From: Sedimentisphaerales bacterium
Lineage (GTDB): Bacteria > Planctomycetota > Phycisphaerae > Sedimentisphaerales > SG8-4
Reading direction: 5' to 3'
Length of the DNA stretch: 64,000 bases
Assembly (NCBI GenBank): GCA_016928975.1
Contig: JAFGJR010000284.1
Location: 26,881-90,880 of the forward strand
Shown here in pieces: positions 1 to 8,724 of the stretch. The notes below the pieces were generated by a model, which did no database searches, had not been told where the DNA came from, and worked only from the letters and a program-made list of their open reading frames with translations. Numbering within the stretch: the stretch's first letter is position 1; every line of letters starts with the position of its first letter. Made by a program: the position numbers and the translations under genes.

Positions 1-2
1 AG

Positions 3-1421
3 TACGTCTCCGGCAAGCTGGAGGTCAACTGCTTAGCCTGTCACAACGCTCATCCCGGCCAGGACCAGGGCAGTGCGAACGGCTACGCGATGCAGGTCGT
101 CAAGAGGAACTTCCGATGGGCGGCCGCCGCATCCAGCGAGTTCGCGGATGTGACCGGTTCGGTCGAAGACGCCGGGTTGACGTACGATCCGTTCATGCCG
201 GACGAGGGCGACACCAAGGCGCCCCACGTGACGTACGATAAGAAGGCATTCGACCCCAAGGGCAACGTCTTCATGCAGATCGTGCGGGAGGCGCCCAAGC
301 AACGATGCTACTTCTGCCATAGTGACCTGTTCTGCGGCATGGACGACGAAAAGCCGGAAAAATGGTGCGCCGATGAGGATGTCCACATGATGGCCGGGCT
401 CACCTGCGTGGACTGTCATCGCAACGGCGTGGACCACAACATTGTCAGAGGCTACGAGGGCGAGACGGAGGATTCCGGCAATCCGATGGCGGCCGCGACT
501 TCGTGCCATGGTTGTCATCTTGGCGATGAGAACGGGGAACGAGTGACCGGTGGGCGACTCGGTGCACCGGTGCCCGAGCACAAGGGTATTCCGACCGTTC
601 ACTTCGAGAGGTTGACCTGCACTGCATGTCATTCCGGCCCCTATCCGGGCGATCAGCCGGTGTTGACCAAAACGTCGCGCGCCCATCGCCTGGGGACGAT
701 CAACGTTCCCAAGGACGTGCGCGTCCTGCCTCACGTTCTTGCCCCCGTGTTTGCCAAGCAGGTGGTGACCGATCCGAACAGCATGCCCAAGGTCGGGCCG
801 CACAAGATGATCTGGCCGGCCTACTGGGCGACTATGGACGAAACGGACAGCGTCAAGCCCGTCGCTTTGGCCGCTGTCTCTCAGGTGGTCGGCGGAGTGT
901 TGAAAGATGTCCCGGTCGCCGCCACAGGCGACTGGAGCGACTTGAAAGAGGAACAAATTGCCCATGTGCTCAAAGCCTTGGACGGATCGGGGCAGAAGAA
1001 GCCTGTGTATATCACTGCCGGCGTGTTGTACCGCTTGGGCGAAGACGGCACACTGCTGCCGCCGCAGAAACATCCTGCGGCTGCCCCGTACATGTGGCCG
1101 CTCGCGCATAGCGTGCGTCCAGCCGCGCAGTCCCTCGGAGTCGGCAAGTGCACCGTTTGCCATTCGACGCACTCCGCGTTCTTTTTCGGGAGCGTCGCGG
1201 CGGATTCCCCGGTGGCCGGCCTCCGGAGTGTCGTGATGAAGCAGTACGAATTCCAGCAGGCGCCGCACGCCCGCACGTGGGCGTTCGCCGCCTCGTTTGT
1301 CTTTCGGCCGTGGTTCAAGGTCGTGGCGATTGGCTCGGCCGCGGTGATTGGCATTGTTCTGCTGCTGTTCGGGCTCAGAGCCCTCGGCGCCGTCGCCAGA
1401 GTGCTGGCCGAGCAGAAGTAG
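3..1421 (+). CDS. Multihaem cytochrome c, 5'-truncated by window edge
   Basis: The reading frame is open from base 3 with no start, so the N-terminus lies outside the window. Six CxxCH haem-binding motifs are visible: CLACH just after the edge, then CYFCH, CVDCH, CHGCH, CTACH and, much later, CTVCH. One hydrophobic helix near the C-terminus (around bases 1320-1395) followed by a short basic tail would anchor it in the membrane with the haem domain outside. Such proteins carry electrons between the quinone pool and periplasmic acceptors or donors. The next gene is a membrane cytochrome b-like protein, which fits a two-part electron-transfer module. The substrate cannot be told. The family is not one I can name; the haem count is a minimum. 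Confidence 0.85.
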   Translation, partial: YVSGKLEVNCLACHNAHPGQDQGSANGYAMQVVKRNFRWAAAASSEFADVTGSVEDAGLTYDPFMPDEGDTKAPHVTYDKKAFDPKGNVFMQIVREAPKQRCYFCHSDLFCGMDDEKPEKWCADEDVHMMAGLTCVDCHRNGVDHNIVRGYEGETEDSGNPMAAATSCHGCHLGDENGERVTGGRLGAPVPEHKGIPTVHFERLTCTACHSGPYPGDQPVLTKTSRAHRLGTINVPKDVRVLPHVLAPVFAKQVVTDPNSMPKVGPHKMIWPAYWATMDETDSVKPVALAAVSQVVGGVLKDVPVAATGDWSDLKEEQIAHVLKALDGSGQKKPVYITAGVLYRLGEDGTLLPPQKHPAAAPYMWPLAHSVRPAAQSLGVGKCTVCHSTHSAFFFGSVAADSPVAGLRSVVMKQYEFQQAPHARTWAFAASFVFRPWFKVVAIGSAAVIGIVLLLFGLRALGAVARVLAEQK

Positions 1422-1502
1422 GCATTGAGGGTGGATATCGGACTGCTGATAAAAGGGAATCATCCATTCTCAGCAGTCCAGAATCGATGATAGGTGATCA
1501 GG

Positions 1503-2153
1503 ATGTTTGAGACGGTGTCGATCTTAGCGTTCGTGGCAACGTTTGCGGGCATCGCAGTGCATTGGGTCGCCACGCCGGCCGGCGGGTCGCGAAGCGTGAT
1601 TCGGGGCTGGGTGCACGTGATGAGTCTGCTGTTGATCGAGCAGCGGTCGAGTCTCCTCGGCGCCCTCAAGAAGCTCTGCTATCTCGTCGCGGCCGTCTGC
1701 TTCGTGGTCCTGGCGATCACGGGGTTCTATCCGGTCCTGATCCAGGGCAAGCACATCTCGGGCTTCCTGATGATGATCCACGCCACGTTCGCGCCGGTGT
1801 TCGCTCTGTGCATGGCGATCCTGGCGATCACCTGGGCGGGTGGCAACCGTTTCACGGCCGACGATTGCCCGTGGATGTCGCGGCTCCTGCGCCGCGTGAC
1901 GCGCCTGCAAATCGCTGCGGATGACAGGCCGTGCCGATGGTCTCTGGTGCTCTACAAGGCGGTCTTCTGGCTCCTGTTGTTCCTGATGCTGCCGCTGGTC
2001 CTGTCCATTGTCGTCAGCATGTTTCATCTCCTCGGGACTCCCTGGCAACATACCACATTGGCGATCCATCGCTGGATCGGCATGGTGTTCGTCATTGTTG
2101 GAATCATCCATACGTATTTGGCAATACGACTGCGGATGGCCAACGCCGTATAA
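1503..2153 (+). CDS. Membrane cytochrome b-like protein
   Basis: A protein of about 216 residues with four to five hydrophobic helices. Histidines lie inside or at the ends of helices (HATFAPVFALCMA; HRWIGMVFVIVGIIH), the pattern expected of b-haem ligands in NapC/cytochrome-b561-like or formate-dehydrogenase-gamma-like subunits. It follows the multihaem cytochrome by 81 bases and probably passes electrons between it and quinone. I chose the ATG at 1503 because AGGTG lies six bases before it; an in-frame GTG at 1494 is the alternative. Function is inferred from topology and context, not from a definite family match. Confidence 0.65.
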   Translation: MFETVSILAFVATFAGIAVHWVATPAGGSRSVIRGWVHVMSLLLIEQRSSLLGALKKLCYLVAAVCFVVLAITGFYPVLIQGKHISGFLMMIHATFAPVFALCMAILAITWAGGNRFTADDCPWMSRLLRRVTRLQIAADDRPCRWSLVLYKAVFWLLLFLMLPLVLSIVVSMFHLLGTPWQHTTLAIHRWIGMVFVIVGIIHTYLAIRLRMANAV

Positions 2154-2288
2154 GGCCGGTCCGCTTTGCTGTTGTGGGTAGAAACCGAGCTTGGATCCGG
2201 AGCTCGGGCCGAGACATCGGCCCTATGGATGGAAACACGGTTGTGCTGAGGATCGGCACGGTCGGCCAGAACGACGGGGAGAAAAGGC

Positions 2289-2423
2289 ATGTATCGCACT
2301 GTCTGTGCGATCATGGTCTTCATCTCAATCCTTCCCTTGCCTGGCAGCGGTGTCTGCCGATTCCCTATATCGCCCGGTTCACGCGGGTGTGGTCCGAAAC
2401 GATTTAAGGAGAGCCGATCATGA
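2289..2423 (+). CDS. Small ORF, 44 aa, coupled to the permease
   Basis: ATG is preceded by GGAGAAAAGG. The N-terminal 17 residues are hydrophobic and lead to LPLPGSGVC, which resembles a lipobox or signal-peptide end; the rest is short and basic. The stop TGA overlaps the ATG of the permease as ATGA, so translation of the two could be coupled. It may be a leader ORF or a tiny membrane/lipoprotein. The evidence is the ribosome-binding site, the overlap and the hydrophobic start only. Confidence 0.4.
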   Translation: MYRTVCAIMVFISILPLPGSGVCRFPISPGSRGCGPKRFKESRS

Positions 2424-3811
2424 GTAATGGAACGTTGCCAAGTTATCTGAGTATGGCCAAGCCGAACCTGCCTTCGAACCGGGCGCCCTGGTACAAGAAC
2501 ACGGCCCCCACGTACGCGGGCATCTTCCTGTGGTTCGTCTTCTGGAGCCAGGCGCCGAGTGGTGGAACCTCGATTGCCGGCGGGACGTTGTCACAAGGCG
2601 TCGGCGTCGCCCTGCTGGGGCTGGTCATCGCCGCCCTGTTGTGCCACTTCCTGTTCTACTATGTGCCCGGCATGTTCGGGCTGAAGACAGGCTTGCCGCT
2701 GTATGTGGTCGGTAGTGCCCAGTACGGCACGCAGGGCGGGTTCCTGATGCCTGGCTTCCTCATGGGCGCCTTGCAGTTTGGCTGGTTGGGTGTCAATGCC
2801 TACTTCTCGTCGCAGGCGCTGTCGCCTCTGGTTGGCGGCAATCCTGCCGCCGTGAAGATCATCGCCGTAGTCTGGGCTGCCTTGGCCGCATTCGTTGGAT
2901 TGAAGGGCATTCAGTATGTTGCGAAGGTGGCAACATTCCTGCCCCTGATTCCGTTGATCATTCTCGTCATCCTGCTCGCAAAGACCCTTGGGGGCCTCAG
3001 CAGCTTTGACCCCGCCAAGCTGATTGCCGCTGGTGGAGCGGCTGCTCCAGGCGGCGCTGCCGGCCTGAGCGTCTTTGGCGTAATCGCACTTTCTATCACC
3101 TTTGTCGTGGGGTTCTTCGCGACAGCCGGTGCCGCCGGAGTGGACTTCGGAACGGGCAGCCGGGATTCCAAAGATGTCCAGATGGGTGGTCTTGTAGGTA
3201 TCGCCCTGGCCGGTATCGTCTCTGCGGGAGCTGCGCTGCTAATTGCTGCGGGTGCTTTCGGCGCCACCGGCAACTATGCCATGAATCCCGCCGATCCGAC
3301 GTTCATGGGCGCAATCATGGGATCGTCCGGCGCCGGCACCACGATGGGCGTGTTGCTGGCTGTGGCGGCGTTCCCGTCCGCCTGCTTCTCCGCATTCATC
3401 GCCGCCAACAGTTTCAAGACCACGTTGCCGACGGTGAATCCTTTTATGTCCGTGGGTGCCGGCACGATCGTCAGCATCATCCTTGCCGTGACCGGCTGGG
3501 CAGGCAGGGCAGGCGCGGTCTTCACCGTCATCGGCGCCTCGTTCGGACCGATTTGCGGCGCGATGTTCGTGGATTACTTCCTGTCCGGGCAGACCTGGGC
3601 CGGTCCTCGTCGGGGCTGGAACATGGCGGGCTGGATCTCCTGGGCCGTCGGATTCATCGTGGGCATAGCACCGCTGGTTGGGATCGCCGATGTGCCGGCG
3701 GCGCCTCTGGTGGCTTTCGTCGTTGGCGCGGTGCTGTACTTCATATTAGCCAAGGCCGGGCTGCAGCCGCAAGCCGTCCCGATGCCTGCGGCCGGATCAA
3801 AACCGGGCTAA
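2420..3811 (+). CDS. NCS1-family (cytosine/purine permease-like) transporter
   Basis: A 463-residue protein with about twelve hydrophobic helices. The N-terminal part (NRAPWYKNTAPTYAGIFLWFVFW) and Gly/Ala-rich helices resemble the CodB branch of the nucleobase:cation symporter-1 family, which moves cytosine, purines, hydantoins or thiamine precursors with H+ or Na+. An excellent Shine-Dalgarno (TAAGGAGA) precedes the ATG. No nucleobase-metabolism gene lies next to it, so the substrate is open. A stem-loop terminator follows at about 3865. Confidence 0.75.
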   Translation: MSNGTLPSYLSMAKPNLPSNRAPWYKNTAPTYAGIFLWFVFWSQAPSGGTSIAGGTLSQGVGVALLGLVIAALLCHFLFYYVPGMFGLKTGLPLYVVGSAQYGTQGGFLMPGFLMGALQFGWLGVNAYFSSQALSPLVGGNPAAVKIIAVVWAALAAFVGLKGIQYVAKVATFLPLIPLIILVILLAKTLGGLSSFDPAKLIAAGGAAAPGGAAGLSVFGVIALSITFVVGFFATAGAAGVDFGTGSRDSKDVQMGGLVGIALAGIVSAGAALLIAAGAFGATGNYAMNPADPTFMGAIMGSSGAGTTMGVLLAVAAFPSACFSAFIAANSFKTTLPTVNPFMSVGAGTIVSIILAVTGWAGRAGAVFTVIGASFGPICGAMFVDYFLSGQTWAGPRRGWNMAGWISWAVGFIVGIAPLVGIADVPAAPLVAFVVGAVLYFILAKAGLQPQAVPMPAAGSKPG

Positions 3812-3864
3812 TGCCGGACATTGTGCAGGTAAATCAGGCTTTGCCTGAATCGTGATTGGACGGG

Positions 3865-3899
3865 CAGGGACTTGGCAAATGTCGAGTCCCTGTCTCTTT
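3865..3899 (+). terminator. Rho-independent terminator after the permease
   Basis: CAGGGACT and AGTCCCTG form a perfect 8-bp stem with a 12-base loop, followed by the T-rich run TCTCTTT. A smaller hairpin (TCAGGC-TTT-GCCTGA) lies just before it at 3834-3848. Confidence 0.65.
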
Positions 3900-4103
3900 G
3901 TCGGGGTAGGCTGGCCTTGCAGTTGTGCAAAAGAAAGTGGCGGGGCTTGTGTAACGAAATGTCCAGCCGCGCAACTTGACAATGGGGCGCGATGCCGGTA
4001 GCATTCGCGCTCTGGCCGGCTCGGACCGGCGGCGGTTCCGTGGCGTGGAACCGTCGAGGAAGAGTGGGATACATTAGGTTTCGCGTTGAAGAGGTTGACG
4101 ACG

Positions 4104-4991
4104 ATGAGAAAGAACTGGCAGATGACACGAGTAGTTCTCTTGATGGCCTTGGCGGCGGCGATTTGCCTCGGCGCCTCGTGCGAGAAAAAGACGGACACGA
4201 CTCCCCCGGCGACCAAGCAGCCGGCGCCCACCGCTCCAGAGAAGGAGGCGACGAAGGAAGCAGCGGCTGCCGTTCAACCCGTTGCGGCGACACCGGAGCC
4301 GCCGAAGGAGGCTCCCAAGCCGGCCGAGCCAGCCCCGGCCCCTGCTGCTCAGCCACAGCCCGCTCAAGCGGCCAGCGGCGGTCCGAAGATGGTCCCGATC
4401 AACATCGAGCTGCCGAAGCCCATGTTCGTCGGCACGCCGCAGGACATCAAGGTGGAGAATCTTGAGAAGCCCCTCGGCAAGCCTCGCCCGCCATTCCTGG
4501 CCCCCGAAGGCACCGTGCTTCTATCCAAAGGCAAGCCCATCTCGGCCAGCGACGAGGAGCCCATCATCGGCGATATCGATTACATCACCGATGGCGATAA
4601 GGAAGCCGCGGACGGCAGCTACGTCGAGTTGGCGCCGTTCGTGCAGCACGTCACGGTCGATCTGGGCAGCGAGTGCGAGATCTACGCCATCGTGGTCTGG
4701 CACTATCACAAGCAGCCTCGCGTGTACACCGACGTGGTCGTGCAGTTCGCCAATGACAAGGATTTCGTCACGGACGTCAAGACGGTGTTCAACAACGACA
4801 TGGACAACACCGCCGGTCTTGGCATCGGCAAGAACATGCACTATGTCGAGACCTCTGAGGGCAAGCTGATCGACTGCCTTTCGCAGGGCAGCCCGAAGGC
4901 CCGGTACGTCCGCCTGTACAGCAACGGCAACACCAGCAACGACCTGAATCACTACATCGAGGTTGAGGTTTACGGCAAGCCGGTTCAATGA
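4104..4991 (+). CDS. Lipoprotein with discoidin-like domain
   Basis: About 295 residues. A signal peptide ends in a lipobox (CLGASC), so the mature protein is lipid-anchored. Residues 25-95 are a low-complexity Pro/Ala/Glu/Lys linker. The C-terminal 190 residues form a beta-rich domain with VTVDLGSECEI, VVVWHYH and ARYVRLYSNG, the pattern of F5/8 type C (discoidin) carbohydrate-binding domains. I chose the ATG at 4104 because GAAGAGG lies nine bases upstream; an in-frame TTG at 4086 is less likely. The stop overlaps the next gene by four bases (ATGA), so the pair is co-translated. Confidence 0.75.
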   Translation: MRKNWQMTRVVLLMALAAAICLGASCEKKTDTTPPATKQPAPTAPEKEATKEAAAAVQPVAATPEPPKEAPKPAEPAPAPAAQPQPAQAASGGPKMVPINIELPKPMFVGTPQDIKVENLEKPLGKPRPPFLAPEGTVLLSKGKPISASDEEPIIGDIDYITDGDKEAADGSYVELAPFVQHVTVDLGSECEIYAIVVWHYHKQPRVYTDVVVQFANDKDFVTDVKTVFNNDMDNTAGLGIGKNMHYVETSEGKLIDCLSQGSPKARYVRLYSNGNTSNDLNHYIEVEVYGKPVQ

Positions 4992-6616
4992 GATGGCTGG
5001 ATTGGGCCCCCTGCGATAGGAGGCTCAGGCTATTCTGGTTGATGATCTTCGTCGTGGCGCTCGGGGCGTTGGCACTTCGAGCGCCACGATTGCGTATGCG
5101 GCCGATGCATACGGACGAGGCGGTCCACGCCTACAATTTCCGCGGGCTGCTGGAGAACGGCATCTACAGGTACGACCCCGAGGAATACCACGGCCCGACC
5201 CTCAACTACTTCACTCTAATCCCCGCCTGGCTCAGTTCCGCACGCACGTACACCGAGATCACCGAGTCCACGGTGCGTATCGTGCCTGTCGCGTTCGGCG
5301 TGGCGGTTGTTCTGCTGACGGTATTGCTCGTGGACGGCCTCGGCCCGGTGGCGGTTGTGGCTGCTGTGCTGACGGCACTGTCGGCTGCGATGGTCTTCTA
5401 CAGCCGCTACTACATCCAGGAAATGCTGCTCGTCTGCTTCACCTTCGGCGTCATCACATGCGGGTACCGGTATGCGCGCAGCAGGCGGTTGCATTGGGCG
5501 GTTCTGACCGGTGTTTTCGCCGGCCTCATGCACGCGACAAAAGAGACGGCCGTCATTGCTTTCGGGTCCATGGGCCTGGCCCTTGTGGTGCTGGCCGTCC
5601 TCAATCGCCGCCGGGGACGTTCCACGCGACAGTCGCTGGCCGGGGTCAAGTCGTCCCATTTGATTCTCGGCATTGCAGCGGCGGTAGCTGTCTCGGCCCT
5701 GTTCTACTCCGCGTTCCTGCGCCACCCCCGGGGCGTGCTGGATTCTTACCTGACCTACGCGACGTATCTGGGCCGCGCCGGCGGACAGAACACGGCTCAT
5801 CTTCACCCGTGGTATTACTACCTGCAAATGCTCCTGTTGTCGCGGTACGAGCATGGCCCAATCTGGACGGAAGGCGGAATTGTCCTTCTGGCCCTGGTGG
5901 GTGTGGTGGCGGCGGTGAAAGGCTCGCGGCTCGGCCGTATCGATCCGAAGCTCATGCGGTTCCTCGCGATCTACACCGTCACGATGACCGTCGTGTATTC
6001 GGCGGTGCCTTACAAGACGCCGTGGTGCCTGTTGAGCTTTCTGCACGGCATGATTCTCCTGGCTGGCGCCGGTGCCTTCGCTCTGCTGACGTGGGCGCAG
6101 AGGCCGGCAATTCGGCTCGTCGTCATCATCTTGTTGGTTGTCGGCGCGGGGCATCTCGCCTTCGAGATGTATCGGGCCAACTTCATCTACTATGCGGATA
6201 GTCGCAACCCTTACGTTTATGCTCATCCGACGCGAGAGATCTTCCTTGCCGTTGATAAGGTGCGCGAGTATGCCGACCGGGATGGAGTCGGACATTCGGA
6301 GGATTGGCCGATCCAGGTGATCGTGCCGGGCGGGGACTACTGGCCGCTTCCCTGGTACCTGAGGGACCTGCAAGTGGGCTACTATCCCGACGTGCCGGAG
6401 CCAAACGAGATCGGACCGCTGATTCTGATCTCCGACAAGCTGGAAGGGACTCTGGCCGGCAGGCTGTACAGCGAGATGCCGGCCGACAAGCGACAGATGT
6501 ATATGTACCTGTTCGACGATCCCTACTACATCTGGGCCCGACCCCAGGTGAAGCTGATGGGATTCGTGCGAAAGGACCTCTGGGAGCGGCACAACTATCG
6601 GCCTGTGCCGCAATGA
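4988..6616 (+). CDS. Agl23-like (TIGR03663) membrane glycosyltransferase-type protein
   Basis: A 542-residue polytopic protein with about ten hydrophobic helices in the first 400 residues. The acidic motif MHTDEAVHAYNF near residue 40 and the first-loop signature EYHGPTLNYFT are typical of the TIGR03663 family, annotated as 'flippase activity-associated protein Agl23' and related to GT-C/PMT-type glycosyltransferases. The family probably transfers a lipid-linked sugar outside the membrane. It is translationally coupled to the lipoprotein gene before it, which may be its partner or substrate. Enzymatic activity is an inference. Confidence 0.75.
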   Translation: MRWLDWAPCDRRLRLFWLMIFVVALGALALRAPRLRMRPMHTDEAVHAYNFRGLLENGIYRYDPEEYHGPTLNYFTLIPAWLSSARTYTEITESTVRIVPVAFGVAVVLLTVLLVDGLGPVAVVAAVLTALSAAMVFYSRYYIQEMLLVCFTFGVITCGYRYARSRRLHWAVLTGVFAGLMHATKETAVIAFGSMGLALVVLAVLNRRRGRSTRQSLAGVKSSHLILGIAAAVAVSALFYSAFLRHPRGVLDSYLTYATYLGRAGGQNTAHLHPWYYYLQMLLLSRYEHGPIWTEGGIVLLALVGVVAAVKGSRLGRIDPKLMRFLAIYTVTMTVVYSAVPYKTPWCLLSFLHGMILLAGAGAFALLTWAQRPAIRLVVIILLVVGAGHLAFEMYRANFIYYADSRNPYVYAHPTREIFLAVDKVREYADRDGVGHSEDWPIQVIVPGGDYWPLPWYLRDLQVGYYPDVPEPNEIGPLILISDKLEGTLAGRLYSEMPADKRQMYMYLFDDPYYIWARPQVKLMGFVRKDLWERHNYRPVPQ

Positions 6617-6627
6617 TCGCAGTGATG

Positions 6628-6644
6628 GGTGTGCATTGCACACC
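6628..6644. repeat. Short perfect palindrome, GGTGTGCA-T-TGCACACC
   Basis: Eight-base perfect arms around a single T, in the gap between the Agl23-like gene and apbE. The same type of palindrome (GGGTG...CACC core) recurs at 21146 and 58988, which suggests a dispersed element rather than a gene-specific operator. Confidence 0.6.
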
Positions 6645-6661
6645 TTCCTCTCGGGATATGT

Positions 6662-7651
6662 ATGGCAAATGAGCCGAAAGAGCCACAGGGGTCACTGGTG
6701 ACCGCCGATTGGGCGGCAGTGCGGAACATCCATCGCTTCCCGCATCGTGCGATGGCGACCACGTTCGAGATCATCATCCAGTATGAGGATAAGCTTTACG
6801 CACAACAGGCGGCGAAAGCAGCGTTCGATGATCTCGACCGGATTGAAGGTCAATTGAGCCGCTATATCGAGAACAGCGATATCGCGAGGGTCAACAACCT
6901 GCCGGCGGGCCATCCCTTGCCGCTCGACCTGGATACCTTCGCTTGTTTGGACGTCAGTGCGGAGATTTGGGCGGAAACGAAGGGCGCGTTTGACGTCACT
7001 GCGGGATTCCTCGTGGACTGCTGGCGCGACGAGGACAAGAAGCCTCGCACGCCCACGCCGCAGGAGTTGCAGTCTGCTCGCGAGCGCACAGGCATGCACT
7101 TGCTCCTTTTCGACGAGGCGACTCACGCAGTGGCCCTGACGCGAAGTCCCGTTCGCGTCGATCTGGGCGGTGTGGGCAAGGGCTACGGCGTCGATCGAAT
7201 GGCCGAGATGCTGCGCGAGTGGAGCATCGAGCGGGCGCTGATTCACGGCGGCTTCAGCTCCGTCCTGGCCCTCGACGCCCCGGAAGGCTCCGCCGGCTGG
7301 CCCGTGACTTTGAGCCACCCGGACAATCGCGACCGCTCGCTGGCACGCCTGCAATTGGCGCGTATTGCCGTGAGCGGCTCAGGCCTGGAAAAAGGTTCGC
7401 ACATCATCGACCCTCGCAACGGCCGGCCCGTAGAAGGCAAAGTCGCCGCATGGTCCATCGCGACCGACGCCGCAAGAGCCGACTGCCTCTCCACCGCCTT
7501 CATGGTGATGAGCCCCGAGGAAATCACGGCCTACTGTGCCGATTACCCTGGCATTCGCAGCCTGATCATCGTGCCGGCCGACGCCAAGACGGGCTCACCG
7601 CAGCGCATCGTCTCCGCAGGCCCATGGAAGCAAAGCGAACTCCTTCTGTAG
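6662..7651 (+). CDS. apbE: FAD:protein FMN transferase (ApbE family)
   Basis: About 329 residues. Family motifs are visible: FPHRAMATTFEI at the start, VDLGGVGKGYGVDRM in the middle, ALIHGGFSSVLALD, and GSHIIDPRNGRPV near the C-terminus. ApbE proteins cleave FAD and attach FMN covalently to Thr/Ser of Rnf, Nqr or flavocytochrome subunits. No lipobox or signal peptide is seen, unlike many periplasmic ApbEs. I start it at the ATG of MANEPK; a GTG at 6629 lies inside the palindrome and is less likely. No obvious flavoprotein acceptor is in the window. Confidence 0.85.
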   Translation: MANEPKEPQGSLVTADWAAVRNIHRFPHRAMATTFEIIIQYEDKLYAQQAAKAAFDDLDRIEGQLSRYIENSDIARVNNLPAGHPLPLDLDTFACLDVSAEIWAETKGAFDVTAGFLVDCWRDEDKKPRTPTPQELQSARERTGMHLLLFDEATHAVALTRSPVRVDLGGVGKGYGVDRMAEMLREWSIERALIHGGFSSVLALDAPEGSAGWPVTLSHPDNRDRSLARLQLARIAVSGSGLEKGSHIIDPRNGRPVEGKVAAWSIATDAARADCLSTAFMVMSPEEITAYCADYPGIRSLIIVPADAKTGSPQRIVSAGPWKQSELLL

Positions 7652-7807
7652 GTAGCCAGCCGGGGCAGTTTCTTGACAATCGCGTCGAATTCCGCGGAAC
7701 ACTTCCTCCTCTCGTTAGTCCTACGGGGAAACGATGGTAGGCATTTTTGGCTCTCGCTTGCCCTCTGTCGGCGAGGTATAATATGACACGATTGAGCGGG
7801 AGAAGGC

Positions 7808-8707
7808 ATGAGGACCAAATGGACATCGCGAGATTCCTCTTGTCGGGCTCCGACCCAGCGTAGAGCCTTCACGCTGATTGAGCTACTGGTGGTGATCGCC
7901 GTTATCGCGCTGTTGATGGCGATCCTCATGCCGACCTTGCAGCGCGTCCGGCGGCAGGGGAGAGCCGTCGTGTGCCAGTCGAATCTGCGCCAATGGGGCA
8001 CCATGTTCAACACGTACATGGCCGACCACGATGGCTCATGCTGGAACCGTGGGTGGACCCCGTCGAGTACCTCTGGGCTTCCTTGGTTCGAGTCGACCCG
8101 GTCGTGCTGGCGAGGGGATGAGAAGATGCGTTTGTGCCCGATGGCCATCAAGGTTCCTGACCGGTCGGAGATCGGGACGTTGCCGAACTTTACCTTCGGC
8201 GGCAAGACCTATGCCTGGGGCTCGGTCAGGCGCCCCGATCAGGCGAACGAATGGTATGTGACCAGCAGCTACGGCCACAATAGGTATATTACGGACGCCT
8301 CGTACGTCAAATGTCTTACAGATCTGAACAGCGTGAAGAGTTGGTCATCCAACTGCTGGATCCCTCTGACGGCTGCGCATCCGGGCACAATCCCCGTGCT
8401 CTTCGATTGTGCTGACATCGAATCAGCCCCGACGGGCCGGCCTCCCGAGTTCGACGCGCCCCCCAAGTTCAGCGATATCTTTGACACAGGCGTGATGTTT
8501 ACGCCTGCACGACATATGTGCATGAACCGGCACGACGGGGGAATCAACTGTTTGTTGCTTGACGGGTCCGTCCGCAAGGTCGGCCTGAAGGAGCTTTGGG
8601 CCCTCACCTGGTTTCGCAACTGGAACACCGCCAACGAGTGGACCCGCGCCGGCGGCGTCAAAGCCGAAGACTGGCCTCCCTGGATGCGCCGATTCAAGGA
8701 TTACTGA
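7808..8707 (+). CDS. Type II pseudopilin-like protein (H-X9-DG family), copy 1
   Basis: A 299-residue protein with a prepilin cleavage/methylation motif (RAFTLIELLVVIAVIALLMAIL) near residues 20-40, preceded by a basic leader. A beta-rich, Cys-containing C-terminal domain ends in the planctomycetal H-X9-DG motif (HDGGINCLLLDG). Such proteins are exported and probably assemble into secretion pseudopili or surface structures. The ATG follows GGGAGAAGG. A TATAAT at 7777-7782 could be a -10 box, but no convincing -35 is seen. It is followed 17 bases later by a close paralogue. Confidence 0.85.
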   Translation: MRTKWTSRDSSCRAPTQRRAFTLIELLVVIAVIALLMAILMPTLQRVRRQGRAVVCQSNLRQWGTMFNTYMADHDGSCWNRGWTPSSTSGLPWFESTRSCWRGDEKMRLCPMAIKVPDRSEIGTLPNFTFGGKTYAWGSVRRPDQANEWYVTSSYGHNRYITDASYVKCLTDLNSVKSWSSNCWIPLTAAHPGTIPVLFDCADIESAPTGRPPEFDAPPKFSDIFDTGVMFTPARHMCMNRHDGGINCLLLDGSVRKVGLKELWALTWFRNWNTANEWTRAGGVKAEDWPPWMRRFKDY

Positions 8708-8724
8708 GACTGTAGGGGCGAGAC

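Noticed and set aside
33..1463. 476-codon open frame on the minus strand opposite the multihaem cytochrome
   Set aside because: Rich in Arg and His and without recognisable motifs; the plus strand has six CxxCH motifs and clear coding character. It is the mirror effect of GC-rich codon use.
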